Assembly: GCA_017607445.1 (NCBI GenBank)
Contig: JAEVHH010000006.1
Location: 1,798,001-1,862,000, forward strand
DNA from: Histoplasma ohiense
Taxonomy: Eukaryota > Ascomycota > Eurotiomycetes > Onygenales > Ajellomycetaceae
Length of the DNA: 64,000 nt
Reading direction: 5' to 3'
Shown here: in pieces, positions 49,939 through 62,576 of the stretch
Position numbering within the stretch: position 1 is the stretch's first letter
How the letters are laid out: each line of letters begins with the position of its first letter
The notes under the pieces: model-generated
The model's input: the letters and a program-made list of their open reading frames with translations, nothing else
Databases searched by the model: none
What the model was told of the DNA's origin: nothing
Program-made: the position numbers and the translations under genes

Positions 49939-52900
49939 ATGCAGGAAAAACATCAAAAAAATGTTAAAAGTTCTACAAAAATCAAATTTATTCAAAATAA
50001 TGTGGACAGAATAAATCCATGTCTTTATTCCTGTTTACAAATTGGCTATAAGCAAAAAGCAGACTTTGTTCTTATTCAAGAACCCAGACTTGATGCTGAT
50101 CAAATGTATAGTGTATCTCATCCAGCATACTATTGTTTTCTACCAGAGAAAACAGATATTAGAGTTAGAGTGGCAATTTATGCTAGAAAGAATTCTAGAT
50201 TTCAATTCAATCTGAGATATGATTTGATATCTGACTGTGATATTCTTGTTGGTGACATTGTGGATATGAAAAAACAGTTTGAAAATATTCAATTAGTCAA
50301 TATCTACAATGAAAGATCACTGAGAGAAAACAATAGAACTTGAACATTTGATAGATGTTTAATGCAGTTGAAACCAGAAAAGAATTCAATAATCATGAGG
50401 GATTTCAATGCTCATCACTCTTGGTGGAATTCAGAAAGAACTCAATCAATTAGAGCTGAAAAACTAGTTGAATGAGCACTTTTAAACAAACTAGAGTTGA
50501 TAAATGAGCAAGACATTCCCACTTTTCACAAGCCAGGTTTGAGACAGAAATCAATTATAGATCTATGTTTTTTCTCTAAGAATCTATATGAGAATAAACA
50601 TTTTAATTGGTATATTGACTCAAATGAAACAAATGGTGCTGCCACTGGTCATGAGATAATTCAAGTTGATATGGAATTGGATAGTAATCAAACAGTTCAA
50701 AACCCATTATATTCAAATCAATACAACTTTGAAAAAGCTCAGTGGACAGAAGTGAAAAGAATGATTGAAAAGTTGAAATTAGAGAATAGAGAAACTTTTT
50801 ATTGAAAATCAGATACAAATCTTACAGATAAAATGCTTGAAGACAGAGCAAATTTAATCACTGAGATTATTCTTTCAAGTATAAAGAAATATATTCCATT
50901 GAAAAGAGTCTCTGAATTCTCTAAGCCTTGGTGGAATGATGAGATTTCAAATAAAAGAAGACATTTAGCTAGAGTTAAAAAAGATTGGAAAGAAGATCTT
51001 GTTTCATTTGAGTATTTAAAGAATATTAGAAATGATTATTTCTCAACAATTAAAAAGGCAAAGACTGATTGTTGGAATAACTTTCTAGAAAATGCTCAGG
51101 GGAAAGAGATCTTCAAAGCTTTTAGATATACTAAGTCAAAAACAATGTCTAAGCTACCAACATTAACTTATAATTTCCAGAATGAGGAAATTATAGCTAG
51201 CTCATTTGAAGATAATTGTCAAGCTTTTATGAGAATATTATTTCCATCATCAAATAATTCAACTGAGATTTGTTCTTTGCAAGAAGATAATGAATATGAA
51301 CATGATAAGAAATGGAAATGGCCTGACTTAACTGAAGATGAATTAAAGACAGCTATTTTTTCATCTTCAAAGATCACAGCAGCAGGAGCTGATACTATAA
51401 ATCATTTAATAATTCAAGAGCTTTATTCAGTACTAAAAAATGAGCTCTTTGAATTGTTCTCAAATCTTTTGAAATATGGGTATCATTCTAAGTGCTGGAG
51501 GCATGCTGTTGGAGTTATTCTTTCAAAACCCAATAGAAAACCAACTATTCCTAAATCTTATAGAGTGATATCTTTGCTGAATTGCCTGGGAAAAATTCTG
51601 GAAAAGATAATTGCCACTAGATTGTCTTTTCTATCTGCTACTACTGATCTATTATATGATGATCAAATGGGAAGTAGAAAGCAAAACTCAGCAATTGATG
51701 CAGTTCTCTCTGTAGTTCATGATATTCAATGCGGCCACCAGGTAGCGCCTTGGCGTGGGGACCCAGGGTGCGTGGGTTCGAAACCCACAGGGGACAACAT
51801 TACATCCGGAGCCAACTTCTCAGCTCCTAAAATAATGGGATGTGAACTTGCCAAGTAGGTACCTTCGGGCGGACCTACTATCTGATTTAGCTTATTGTTT
51901 CTGGGCTGGAAACCTGTATTGCATGTACCAATTCTGTCTTTCATTAATTTTCCTATGTTCTTGTTATTCTTGGTGCTGTTCAACACTAAGCATTCCTCCG
52001 GTATAACCAACTCTTGCCTGTATTTAACATCACACAAGGACTCGTCATAAGCGCTGCTTGCATACGAGTATAACGGAATAATAATAATAATAATAATAAT
52101 CATGATATTCAACTTGCAAAGAATGAAAAAATGGTTACAACTGCAATGTTTATTGATATAAAAGGTGCATTTGATTGTGTTTCACTTTCTCAAATGATCA
52201 ATACTTTGATAGAACTGAGAATGCCAAAGTCTCTCATTAAGTGGGTTATCTGTTTCATGTCAAAAAGAACTATCCAGTTGCTTTTTGATGGAATGAGACA
52301 AGATATAACAGATATTGAGATAGGAGTTCCTCAGAGTTCCCCAGTCTCACTCATTTTGTTTGCTATATTTGTCAAGTTTCTATTTATTGATAGACAAATG
52401 GCAATTATGGTGAGAACTCCAAGCTATGTGGATGATTTAGGCCTAGTTGTAAGCTCAGAATCAATTGTGAATAACTGCAATTTGATTGAGCAAGCAGCAA
52501 CTGAAATGATTGAAAAAGCAAAATCAAAAAACATTGTTTTTGATATGGATAAAACTGAATTAATTCACTTTTATCCAAATTTCAGAGAAAAAGATACTGA
52601 AGTTAAGCTTTTAAATCATTCAATTAAATCTAAAAACTCAGTTAGATGGCTTGATGTCTGATTAGATTCTCAATTGAATTTTAAATCTCATGTGCAAATA
52701 AAAACTGCAAATGCTGAAAGAATTTTAAACAGTATATTGAGACTTTCAAATACTGAAAGAGGTCTGACATTTCAAGCAATGAGACAATTATATATTGCCT
52801 GTGTAACCTCTGTTTCAGATTATGCAGTTCAGGTGTGGTGGAGAGATCAAAAACACTTTATAGAAAGATTTCAAAAACTTCAAAACTTAGCTTTAAGAAA

Positions 52901-54242
52901 GATCTTAGAAGTATTCAAAACTACTTCAATTAAAGCTATAGAAATTGAAGCCTCTATTTCTCCACCACAAGTGAGATTTGATAAAATCTGTATGAATTAT
53001 GCTCTCAGAATTATGAAGCTATATTCACATCATTCTATTAGAAAGAGAGTTTCAAGTTCTTTTCCAAATGAATCAAATGGATTAGAATTAGATTGGGAAC
53101 TTTATCTTGATTGAAATGAAACTGATTTATCTGAAAATTCAAATTCTTTACAAAGAAGAAGAATACCATCTCAGCTATTTAGAATTTGCTCAATGGTTAA
53201 GAACTGTTTCTCTAGTTTAAATGTAGAGAGAATAGCTATTGAAAATCTCTTTCCTTGAAAGAAAAGTCTTGATAATCTTGTTGATTTAAATGTTAGTCAA
53301 CTTTCAAAAGAAGATCAGACTCAAGAACATTTAAAGCTTTTGAAATAAATGAAAAATAAAGCAATTCTTATATACACTGATGGCTCAAAATGTGAGAAAA
53401 CAGGCAATCTTGAAGCTGGAATAGCATATTCAGAAAATGATAAAAACTATATTCTTGATTCTTGGCAAATTGGAAAAGAGTCAGAAGTTTTTAATGCTGA
53501 ATTATTTGCAATTTCAAGAGCTTTCAAATTGATTGAAATGAAGATTGAACAATGAAAAAGATTTGAGCATATTTGAATATTCTCTGATAGTCAAGCAGAG
53601 CTTAAAAAACTTCAAAGTAATAAAATCAGCAGTGGACAGTCAATGCTAGAGCTGATTTTGAAAAGTCTTCAAAATATTCAAAGAAAAATCTCATTCAATT
53701 GTTCTATTCATCTTCACTGGGTGCCTGCTCACATGGGTATATATGGCAATGAAATGGCTGATAGAGCTGCAAAAAAAGCAACTGAATTAGAAGTCTGCTT
53801 CCAAAGAATTGTAACATGGGCTTTTATTAAGAGAAAAATAAGAGAATCATGTTTGCAAAAATGGCAAGATATCTGGCTTATGCAAAGAAAAAGTGTGCAT
53901 TACTCCAGATTTGAAACAAAGCCAAAGTGGAAGACTTGTTCAATAAAGTGTAAAAAGAAACTTTTTGCTACAATAATGCAGTTAAAGCTTGGGCATGGTT
54001 ACTTCAAATCATATTTAACAAAGTTTAGAGATGATTTAAGTAGTCTATGTTTAGATTGTCAGTTATATGAAAATCCAGAGCATCTTCTGTTACTTTGTGC
54101 AAAGTATTCAGAATTGAGATTGAAACTGAGAAAGAAGTTTGAATTGGAACAATTAAATTTGAATCTGTTATTCAATACAGAAACTGGAAACAAGTTTTTA
54201 ATTGAATATTTGAAAGAATCAAATATTGCTACAAGAGTTTGA
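49939..54242 (+). pseudogene. L2 ORF2: endonuclease, reverse transcriptase, RNase H
   Basis: About 1306 codons once the SINE and one duplication (51730-52112, 383 nt) are disregarded; the downstream frame shift (383 mod 3 = 2) matches exactly. Endonuclease: DFNAHHSWW at about 50402-50430. RT: YVDD intact at 52425-52436. RNase H: YTDGS near 53370, FSDSQ near 53580, then HWVPAHMGIYGNEMADRAA near 53718. A C-terminal C-x2-C-x7-H-x5-C-like zinc motif lies near 54045-54100. Interrupting codons are nearly all TGA (50341, 50473, 50803, 52659, 53112, 53256, 53553 and others), with one TAA at 53346. Confidence 0.9.
51730..52099 (+). mobile_element. tRNA-headed SINE with LINE-like tail (370 bp)
   Basis: Flanked by an exact 13-bp duplication TCATGATATTCAA (51717-51729 and 52100-52112). 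The head has an A-box-like TAGCGCCTTGG (51743-51753) and a B box GGTTCGAAACC (51775-51785) within a perfect T-arm (stem GTGGG/CCCAC, 51772-51788). The 3' part shares TTCTGGGCTGGAA with the L2 3' UTR and ends in an AAT run, as L2 does. CpG-rich against a CpG-poor host. Confidence 0.9.
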
Positions 54243-54700
54243 ATGAATTGTCTGTTAAAAATATTGAGATCAGATTTTCAATTTGATTTATTTTGATTTT
54301 TCTTTTAGTCTTTCTTTTCATCTTGCTTTGAAGTCTCTCTTAAGTTGTTTATGATCAGTTTTAATTTGTTTTGAAAAGTTTGATTTGTTTTTTGTTGATG
54401 TTATAGTTGTTGTCAGTGGTTTTTCTTTTCCTTGTTATAATAAAGCTGTCTTTTACAATGTTTATTTCTTTTGTTTTCAAACTAAGTTGTGTTGACTTGC
54501 TGACATTCTTTTGATTTTGATTTCTTTGATTGAACAGTTTGAATAGTTGTTTGATTCTGGGCTGGAATTCTGATAATGCATGTTTTAAATTGTCTTTGTA
54601 TATTAAATTATTCTTGAGTTGAAAAATTCTGAAGTGTTTCAGGTAGATGTCATAGTCACTGACTGCATGCATCTATAATTGAAGAATAATAATAATAATA
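54243..54700 (+). other. L2 3' UTR and AAT-repeat tail
   Basis: 458 nt. Holds the segment shared with the SINE and with the truncated copy at 55556-55781. A 103-codon open frame on the minus strand (54672-54361) has no recognisable domain and is probably chance. Confidence 0.75.
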
Positions 54701-54717
54701 AGTTGATGCTGTGCTCA

Positions 54718-55555
54718 GATCTGCTGTCATATATACAATGAATCTTTCACAGAAGACTCAGACAAAGTTCTGACTGACTGACTATTTCTTCTTCTCAATT
54801 CAGCTATTCAGAGTCTTTGTCAATTTGATGAGAGTTTTCTATTATAGATTCTGTTGTTGTTGAGTCTTCTCAAACTGCTTCTATAGCTGAGAGATGACTG
54901 TGGAAATACTGTCACTGACTTTTTTGAGAATTGAAGAAGACATTGTAACAGTCTTTATCTCTTATCAGTCTTTTCAGTAACAAAATTGATCAGTGACTTC
55001 AGCTTCAGTGATCTGATGTAGACTATATTGATATTCTTGAATGAATGGAAGAGCATTGAGAGCTCCATGATCACTCAATCTGTGCAGTACACACATATAG
55101 AGTAATTGCAGAGGGTGTGCAATGATGTTGAATGAGTTGAAGAGTTAAAATTATACAAAAAACAGTTAGAAAATGGAAAATTCAAATGTATCTCTACATT
55201 TGTGGGTAGTTGTAAGGATGAAGTACAGAGCATGAGACTGATGAGATATATAATAATGTTTGAAGCACAAATGATAATGAGAAAGCTGCAACAGATGTGA
55301 GTATGAAAGAGATATATATAGCAGATATAGAAGAGAAATGTAATAAAAGAAAAAAAAAAGATTGTTTTCTTCATTTCTCAGAAATAGCACTGACTGATTC
55401 TTGGTAAAGCTGCAAAGAGAGAACTGAAGCAAAGATAATTAGCTGAAAAGAGGTTTTTAATTCAGTGTTATTGATCACAAGATTTTCCTTTCATATAACA
55501 TAGATTTCCCACATATTATATAGATTAGACAGTGTAGAAATAAATAATAATAATA
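54718..55555. other. Unassigned stretch between L2 and a truncated LINE
   Basis: Old CpG-poor DNA, probably more of the L1 relic or its 5' region. T-rich frames on the minus strand (55432-55075) are low-complexity. No gene supported. Ends in an AAT run. Confidence 0.5.
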
Positions 55556-55781
55556 ATTAAATTATATTGACTTGCTGACATTCTTTTGATTTTGATTTTT
55601 TTGATTGAATAGTTTGAATAATTGTTTGATTCTGAGCTGAAATTCTAATAATATATATTTTAAATTGTTTTTGTATATTAAATTATTCTTGAGTTGAAAA
55701 ATTCTGAAGTGTTTCAGATAGATGTTATAGTCACTGACTATATGCATCTATAATTGAAGAATAATAGTAATAATAATAATG
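55556..55781 (+). mobile_element. 5'-truncated LINE copy (L2 family 3' end only)
   Basis: Matches about 54482-54700 of L2 with mainly G-to-A and C-to-T differences, and ends in an AAT run. Dead-on-arrival insertion; the target duplication cannot be told apart from AAT repeats. Confidence 0.85.
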
Positions 55782-56275
55782 AAGATTTATTCTTGTAGTA
55801 TCAGTATTCAACTTTCACTATTGTTTTATGATTGATTCTATCTCTATATTTATAGTTTCAATATTGACTTCTGACTGTTTTCATTCTGCAGCAGTTTCAG
55901 ATCCTCAGCAGTGACAGAACTCTTTCATATTATATAAAAAACAGACTCAAAATATGAGCTCAGTTGATTTTTTCTATTATTCACAAATACAGCTTCAATT
56001 AAATCTCTTGATAGATGTTCACTAAATTCTATAATCATCACAGTGATGTAGAAGAATAACAGATGTCTCATCAGATTATATCACATTCTTTCAATTCTCT
56101 AAAATTCAATACTTATATTTAAAATATCACTGCAATTTTTTCAATCTCATTCTTGCAGTATGATCTGATTTTTGTGTTGATTTGATTTTATGAAAGTCGG
56201 CTTTCTTCAGAATCTGTTATATTGTTGTTGAAGATATATCAATTCTCTTCTGACTGAGTTCATCTGCTATATCAG
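55782..56275. other. Unassigned decayed DNA
   Basis: About 490 bp, CpG-poor, no ORF or repeat recognised. Left flank of B3. Confidence 0.5.
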
Positions 56276-56808
56276 TGTGACGGGTTAGCATCTGTTAGTA
56301 ATTAACTTACACAATCAACTCCCCTTCTGCATCTGCTCATTTCTGACTGTTGTGACTTTGTATAACTCTCAATGTTCTTCTGCTTTGTGCTCTGTGCTTG
56401 TGTAGTTTCTAATGATTCTTCTGTGTAGCTCTTAACATTCTTTCACTTCATGTCTCATACTTATATAGTTTCTAATGATTCTTCCATGTAGCTTCTAATG
56501 TTCTTCTACTCTGTGTTCCACACTCACACAGTCTCTAACAATTCTTTCATGTAGCTCTCAATGATTCCCTCACTCCACACTTCACACTTATGTAGTTTCT
56601 AATGATTCTTATGTATATCTTTTAATATTCTTCTGCTCTGTGCTTTACTGTGAAGTGGCTTCTGATATTCTTTCATTCTGAACTTTTCTCTCTAAAAACT
56701 CTCTTTGTACAATCTTTTCTTCTGATTTCTTTTCTCTTTCTTTTCTTAATCAATTTGTAATCTGTATTAAAATAGTGCTAGATTGTTAATTGAAGTACAT
56801 TCATTACA
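56276..56808 (+). repeat. 5' LTR of B3 (four 63-bp units)
   Basis: TGTGACGGG...ATTACA. Confidence 0.9.
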
Positions 56809-57187
56809 TTATGAATTGATTCTTCTGTGTTTAAAATCTGAGTGCTTTGTTATTAGTTCTTATATCTGAGTGTGTCATTATCAGTTCTTATGTCTGAGTG
56901 CATCATTTACAGATCTGAGTGTCTAGTCATTACAAGAGATTTCTTGTGAGTCTGAGTGTCTCTATTGTTAGTTATATAGACTGTCATGTCTAAGTGTCTG
57001 AGACACAATTGATCATGCTCTACAAGGTCTGAGTGTCTACAAACTGTAACACTGCAAATAGTGTTCACAAAGAAGCTTGATAAAGCTTAGTGCTGCAACA
57101 CTGTGAATAGTGTCTGCAAGAGAACTGAGTGTCTACAAGTATTTCTTTTCTTTTTTTTATTATTATTACATGTTCTTAGACATTGAA

Positions 57188-57500
57188 ATGAACTACAAAC
57201 AATTCTACAAACACCCACTGCACTCAAACACAGCAAACAATAACTTAGATCTATGAAGCATTTTTCAGCAGCAGATGCTACAGATGACTGAATTGCAACA
57301 ATGATTTGCTGAGATGAACACTTCTGTGTTCACTGTTTCTTCTACATCCACATTTCATGAAAAGTTCTCAAGAGAGAAGCTTTCAATTCTTGACAAATAC
57401 AAGAAAGACCTAGCACTCTATCTTGTATGAAAGTCAAAAGTGAACATTAAATTGAACATTGATGAATGAGCAATAGACTCACTATCTAATCAAGTGTGGT
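57188..57500 (+). pseudogene. gag: B3 gag, N-terminal part
   Basis: Starts at ATG 57188 with the same N-terminus as B2 gag; about 104 codons with TGA breaks before B4 begins at 57501. Confidence 0.8.
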
Positions 57501-57971
57501 TGTGACGGGTTAGCATTCATTAGTAATTAATTTATGCAATCAACTCCTCTTCTGCATCCACTTGTTTCTGATTGTTGTGACCTTGTGTAACCCTCAATGT
57601 TCTTTCACTCTGTGCTCTGCACTCATGTAGTTTCTAACAATTCTTCTGCATAGCTTCTAACATTCTTCTGCTCTGTGTTCCACACTCATGTAGTCTCTAA
57701 TGATTCTTCTGTATAGCTCTCAATGATTCCCCCACTCCACACTTCACACTTGTGTAGTTTCTAACAATTCTTATGCATACCTCTTAATATTCTTCCACTC
57801 CACACTTCACTGTGAAGTGGCTTCTGATATTCTTCTGTCTTGAACTTTTCTCTATAAGAACTCTCTTTGTATGATCTTTTCTTCTGATTTCTTTTCTCTT
57901 TCTTTTCTTAATCAATTTGTAATCTGTAATTAGAATAGTATCAAATCATTAATTGAAGTACACTCATTACA
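57501..57971 (+). repeat. 5' LTR of B4 (471 bp, three 63-bp units)
   Basis: TGTGACGGG...ATTACA. Confidence 0.9.
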
Positions 57972-58346
57972 TTACAAATTGATTCTTCTGTGTTTAAGAT
58001 CTGAGTGCCTCATTATTAGTTCTTACATCTGAGTATGTTGTTATCAGTTCTTACACTCAAGTGTATTGTTTACAGGTCTGAGTGTCTAGTTGTTACAAGA
58101 GATTTCTTATGAATCTGAGTACTCTTATTGTTAGTTATATAGACTGTTATATCTAAGTGTTTGAGACACAATCAACTGTGTTCTATAAGATCTGAGTGTC
58201 TATAAACCATAACACTGTGAATAGTGTTCATAAAGAAGCTTGACAAAGCTTAGCACTGCAACACTGTGAATAGTGTCTGTGAGAGAACTGAGTATCTACA
58301 AGTATTTCTTTCCTTTTTTTATTATTATATATTCTTAGATATTGAA
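57972..58346 (+). other. B4 leader
   Basis: Same CTGAGTG-type direct repeats and pyrimidine tract as in B2. No ORF. Confidence 0.6.
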
Positions 58347-59360
58347 ATGAACTACAAGCAATTCTACAAACACTCATCACATCTGAACACAGTGAATGAT
58401 AACTTAGATCTACAAAGCATCCTTCAGCAGCAGATACTACAGATGACTGAATTGCAACAATGATTTGCTGAGATGAGCACTTCTGTGTTCACTGTTCCTT
58501 CTACATCTATGTCTCACAAAAAGCCCTCAAGAGAGAAGCTCTCAATCCTCAATAAATACAAGAGAGATCTAGCACTCTACCTCATGTGGAAGTCAAAAGT
58601 AAACACCAAATTGAACATTGATGGACAAGCAATAGACTCACTATCCAATCAAGCATGATATATCCATAGCAGATTGGATGGCAATGTATTAGCAAAATTC
58701 CAACTCTGAATGAGTCATTGTTAGAACCACCAGCATACATCAGAGCTAGTCTTTCAACAACTCAACTCCCTCTTTCTCAATTCTACACTTCAAGTCAAGA
58801 TGTTGAACTGACTTAATCAAACTTATCAGATGAATGTTGTATTGACAACTTATCTTTCTGAATTCAATCACAAGCTTCTAGAAGCAGATGGGCAAGACTG
58901 AAATAATGCTGTCAAGATCAACATATTGTTCAAGAACTTGAACTTTCAGTTGCATAATCAAAATATAGAGTGTTCAAAGTTCTCAACATACAGTGAATTC
59001 TGTGCTGATCTTTGTCTGTTGAACAACAATCTGTCTCAGTTTCATGTGCTTCAAAATTGCAGAGAATTCTGCTGAACAAATATGTACACTTCAAACCACT
59101 CTGCAGCATCCCTCACCTTCAAATCAGAATCAATGAACTGAGTTTCATATGTAAATGCAAGTCATCTGAGAGTCCTCAATATCTCAGAGAAGGACATCAC
59201 TGACTGAATTGTCAGAGAAATCTGCATACACTGCAACAAGCCAGAGCACTTCATGAATCAATATTCAAATACAATCATTCTGAGTAAACCCCCCACACAT
59301 GTGAATGCTGTGTCACCCACAGACAGGCAAGAACAGGGAAAAGATGAGCTCTCACTCTAA
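58347..59360 (+). pseudogene. gag: B4 gag
   Basis: ATG 58347 to TAA 59358-59360, 1014 nt as in B1 and B2. CCHC knuckle near 59228-59268, damaged. TGA stops. Confidence 0.85.
59336..59342 (+). promoter_or_regulatory. Candidate -1 frameshift site GGGAAAA (B4)
   Basis: Same position and phase as in B1 and B2. Confidence 0.65.
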
Positions 59361-62133
59361 AATATAGATAAGAGCTCAAGAAGCAGAAAGCTAGCTGAAG
59401 ATTCAAGCAGAAAATACAAATGAACACAATTATAATTTCTATCATTGTAAATAGCCTAGTCAATGTACAAGCAATGATAGACAGTGGTTTTCTTCATTAC
59501 ACTCTTATAGACATTCAGCTGATCAAGAAGCATAAGCTTCAGTGTATTCTCTTTCTCAAGCTGTATAAGCTCAGTGAATTTAATGGCCTCAGAGGATCAG
59601 CCTCCTACAACATGGTAAGATTTAATATCAATGTAGAAGAACATGAGAAAAAGAACATATATGCATACAAAATACAAAGCCTTAAGTACAATCTAATACT
59701 CAGTCTATCATAGCTCACAGAATTTGGAACCTTGTTGAACACATGCAATCACTGCCTTATTTTCTCAGAAAGCAATCATGTTTGTGAGAAGGATGTCAAT
59801 AGAACCACTGATTTCACTCAGATATCAGTGAAAATGTACAAACTACTAATCTGCTAAATGTATGAGAAGAAGAATGTCCAAGTGTTCACTGCTAGTATAA
59901 TGAATATCAAAAAAGTGTTAGAAAAGTTAGAATTCAAAGATCTCAAGAAATCACACAAAGAACTATCTGAATCATACAAAGACCTCACAGACATGTTTGA
60001 TGAGAAAGAAGCTGAAAAGCTTCCCTCTCATCAAAAACTCAGCATAGATCATACAATTGAGCTCATCAAGAAAGACAGTAAAAATCCACAATCACTCTGA
60101 AGTTCTCTCTACAGCATATTGTGCAATGAGCTTCTCATTCTATGAAAAATGCTCAACAGATTACTGAACAAAGACTTCATTCACATTAGCAACTCATTCA
60201 CTGCAGTATCTATACTGTTTGCAAAGAAATCAGAAGAAGGCTTACAATTCTGCATCAACTATCAAGAACTCAACAAAATTACACAGAAAAACTGATACTC
60301 TCTCTCACTCATCAACAAAACACTTAAATGAATAGAAAAAGCAAAATTATTTACAAAGCTTAACATCTCTGCAGCCTTCTATAAGATAAGGATTAATGAA
60401 GATAACAAATGGCTAACTGCTTTTTGTACATGTTACAGATTATACAAATGAACAGTGACCTTTTTTGAATTAATGAATGCCTCAAGCATGTTTCAGAAAT
60501 ACATTAACTGAGCTCTATAAGATCTGCTCAATGAGATTGTCTCAGTGTACATGGATAATATTCTGATCTTCACTGATGAACTGCTCACTGAGCACTGCAA
60601 GCATGTACAACAAATGCTTGATCATCTACAAAAAGTCAGTCTGTAAGTGGACATTGACAAATGCAACTTTGAGACCAAGTCTATGATCTATCTAGAATTC
60701 ATCATCAAAGCTGAAAAAGGCATACATATGAATTCTAAGAAGGTGGAAGCAATCCTCAACTGAGAGGCATCAGTCTCAGTAAAAGAGACTAGAAGCTTTC
60801 TAGAATTTGTCAACTTCTATCAAAGATTTATCAAAGACTTCTCTGATATCATACAATCACTGACAGATCTGATCTGAAAAGACACTGTATTTCAATGAAC
60901 TGACAAAGCAGATGCAGTATTCAAAAAGCTGAAGTGTATATTCACAAATGCCTCAATGCTGCAATCATTCAATTCAGATAAGCATACAATTCTTGAAATG
61001 AATGCCTCAGATTATGTAGTAGATGAGACACTGATGCAATATGATAACAAAAATATTCTACAACTCTGTGCCTTCATCTTGAAAAAGATATCATCTGTTG
61101 AATGCAACTACAAGATCTACAACAAGAAGCTTCTAGCAATCATACAATATCTCAAAGAATAAGAGTCTGAACTTATAAGTATTGAAAAGTTTGAGATTGT
61201 TATCAATCATAAGAACTTAGAGTACTTCATGATCACTTGTAAGCTCACTGAAAGATATATGCATTGGTCATTGTTTCTTAGCTGTTTTTCATTCACAATT
61301 TGTTATCAATCTGAAGTAGAGAACACTCTTGTGAATGCTCTGTTCTGTCAAGAACAAGATATATCATCTGATGACTTGGATGACAGATGAAAACACTGAG
61401 AGCATTGATTAATCAACCCTGCAATCATAGAAAGTCCTACACAACCAGACAAACCCCATATACATATCAATCAGTTTCAAGCTCAAAAACCCTCACTCAA
61501 AGAACAATGAAAGCTAGCAGCAGAAGTAGATGAATTCTGACAACAAGTCACTGAAGTCATACAAAACAGAGCACCTCAATTCCCCACAGATATATACTCA
61601 AGAACAGATATCTCAGCATGTTCAATTGATGATGACAACTGCTTACACTTTCAAAATAGATGATGAGTTTCTGATTCAGAATCTCTATGAACACAGATCA
61701 TGCAAGAAATTCATGACTCATCAATAATCAAGCACTCAGAACACAAAATCATGTACAACATTGTCACTCAAGAATTCTACTGACTAGATATATTGAAGAA
61801 TATACACTGGTTTGTACACAACTGTGATCACTGCAGCTCAGTGATGACATGATGTGAACACTGAAAAGAAATGCTGAAGCTTCTACCTGTTTTCAACTGA
61901 ACTTGATGTGATATAGCTATCAATTTTGCAGTTTCCTTACTCAAAAGCAGAGATTCTACAAACATTCTAGTCATTGTCAACTGACTCAGCAAGGGTGTAA
62001 TACTACAGCTCTGTGACAAGATGAATGCTGAAGTAGTTGCAGATGCCTTTGTCAGAAGCCTGTTCTATCATATACACAGTCTGCCTTCATTCATTGTGTC
62101 AGATAGAGGCAGTCAATTCATCAGCGCACTCTG
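59343..62133 (+). pseudogene. pol: B4 pol, truncated in integrase by B5
   Basis: Protease IDSG near 59480. RT about 60190-60700, active site MDN (AAT 60557-60559). RNase H from about 60900. Integrase from about 61690 to 62133. Chromodomain not in window. Confidence 0.85.
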
Positions 62134-62576
62134 TGTGATGGGTTAGCACCCGTTAGTAGTTAACTTACGCAATCAACCCCTTCTGCCTCACATTCCATGC
62201 TCGTGTACATCTACTCATCTCTGTTATTGTGCTCTGTGCTTGTATAGCCTCTAATAATTCTTCTGTGTAATCTCTTCTGTTTTGTGCTCTGCATTTGTGT
62301 AGTTCTAATGATTCTTCTGTGTAACTCTCAATGTTCTTCTGCTCTGTACTCTGCTCCATGCTTCACTGTGGAGTGGCTTCTGATATTCTTCTGCTCTGAT
62401 CTCCTCTTTATAAGAATCCTCTTTGTATGATCTTTTCTTCTGATCTCTTTTCTCTTTCTTTTCTTAATCAATTCATAATCTGTATTTAGAATAGTGCTAG
62501 ATTGTTAATTGAAGTACATCTGTTACATTATGAATTGATTCATCTGTGTCAGCTCAAGTGCTCTATGTTTACAATT
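62134..62576 (+). mobile_element. Chromovirus copy B5: short-form 5' LTR and start of leader
   Basis: LTR 62134-62527 (394 bp, TGTGATGGG...GTTACA), then 49 nt of leader before B6. Same short LTR form as the solo LTR 46116-46509. Confidence 0.88.

Larger units (their letters stand above)
47055..54700 (+). mobile_element. LINE L2, full length, Tad/I-like
   Basis: Flanked by a 17-bp duplication (47038-47054 and 54701-54717; core GTTGATGCTGTGCTCA). 5' region, ORF1 with zinc knuckles, ORF2 with endonuclease, RT and RNase H, 3' UTR and an AAT-repeat tail. It carries a SINE in ORF2. Confidence 0.95.
56276..57500 (+). mobile_element. Chromovirus copy B3, 5' part, interrupted by B4
   Basis: LTR 56276-56808 (533 bp), leader 56809-57187, gag from 57188. 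Continues presumably beyond the window after the nested B4-B6 stack. Confidence 0.9.
57501..62133 (+). mobile_element. Chromovirus copy B4, nested in B3, interrupted by B5
   Basis: LTR 57501-57971, leader, gag, -1 site, pol up to the integrase core, where B5 begins at 62134. The cut point can be matched to B2 near 42327. Confidence 0.92.

Noticed and set aside
51730..51800. Functional tRNA gene
   Set aside because: Only the T-arm and B box are good; no acceptor stem pairs and no anticodon arm is clear. It is a SINE head bounded by target duplications.
51726..52112. 128-codon minus-strand frame across the SINE
   Set aside because: It is the antisense of a SINE: the VGFEPT-like motif is the reverse of the B box and the isoleucine run is the AAT tail.
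49939..54242. In-frame TGA codons read as sense (a variant genetic code)
   Set aside because: Sister copies show CAA at several TGA positions in family A, which points to CGA decay, and the CpG-rich B6 pol ends normally at a TGA.
54361..54672. 103-aa minus-strand gene in the L2 3' UTR
   Set aside because: Lysine/asparagine-rich low-complexity frame, partly conserved only because the LINE tail itself is repeated at 55556-55781.
55075..55432. Hydrophobic minus-strand ORFs that could be membrane proteins
   Set aside because: Two overlapping frames from the same T-rich DNA, no homologue or second copy, no start context.
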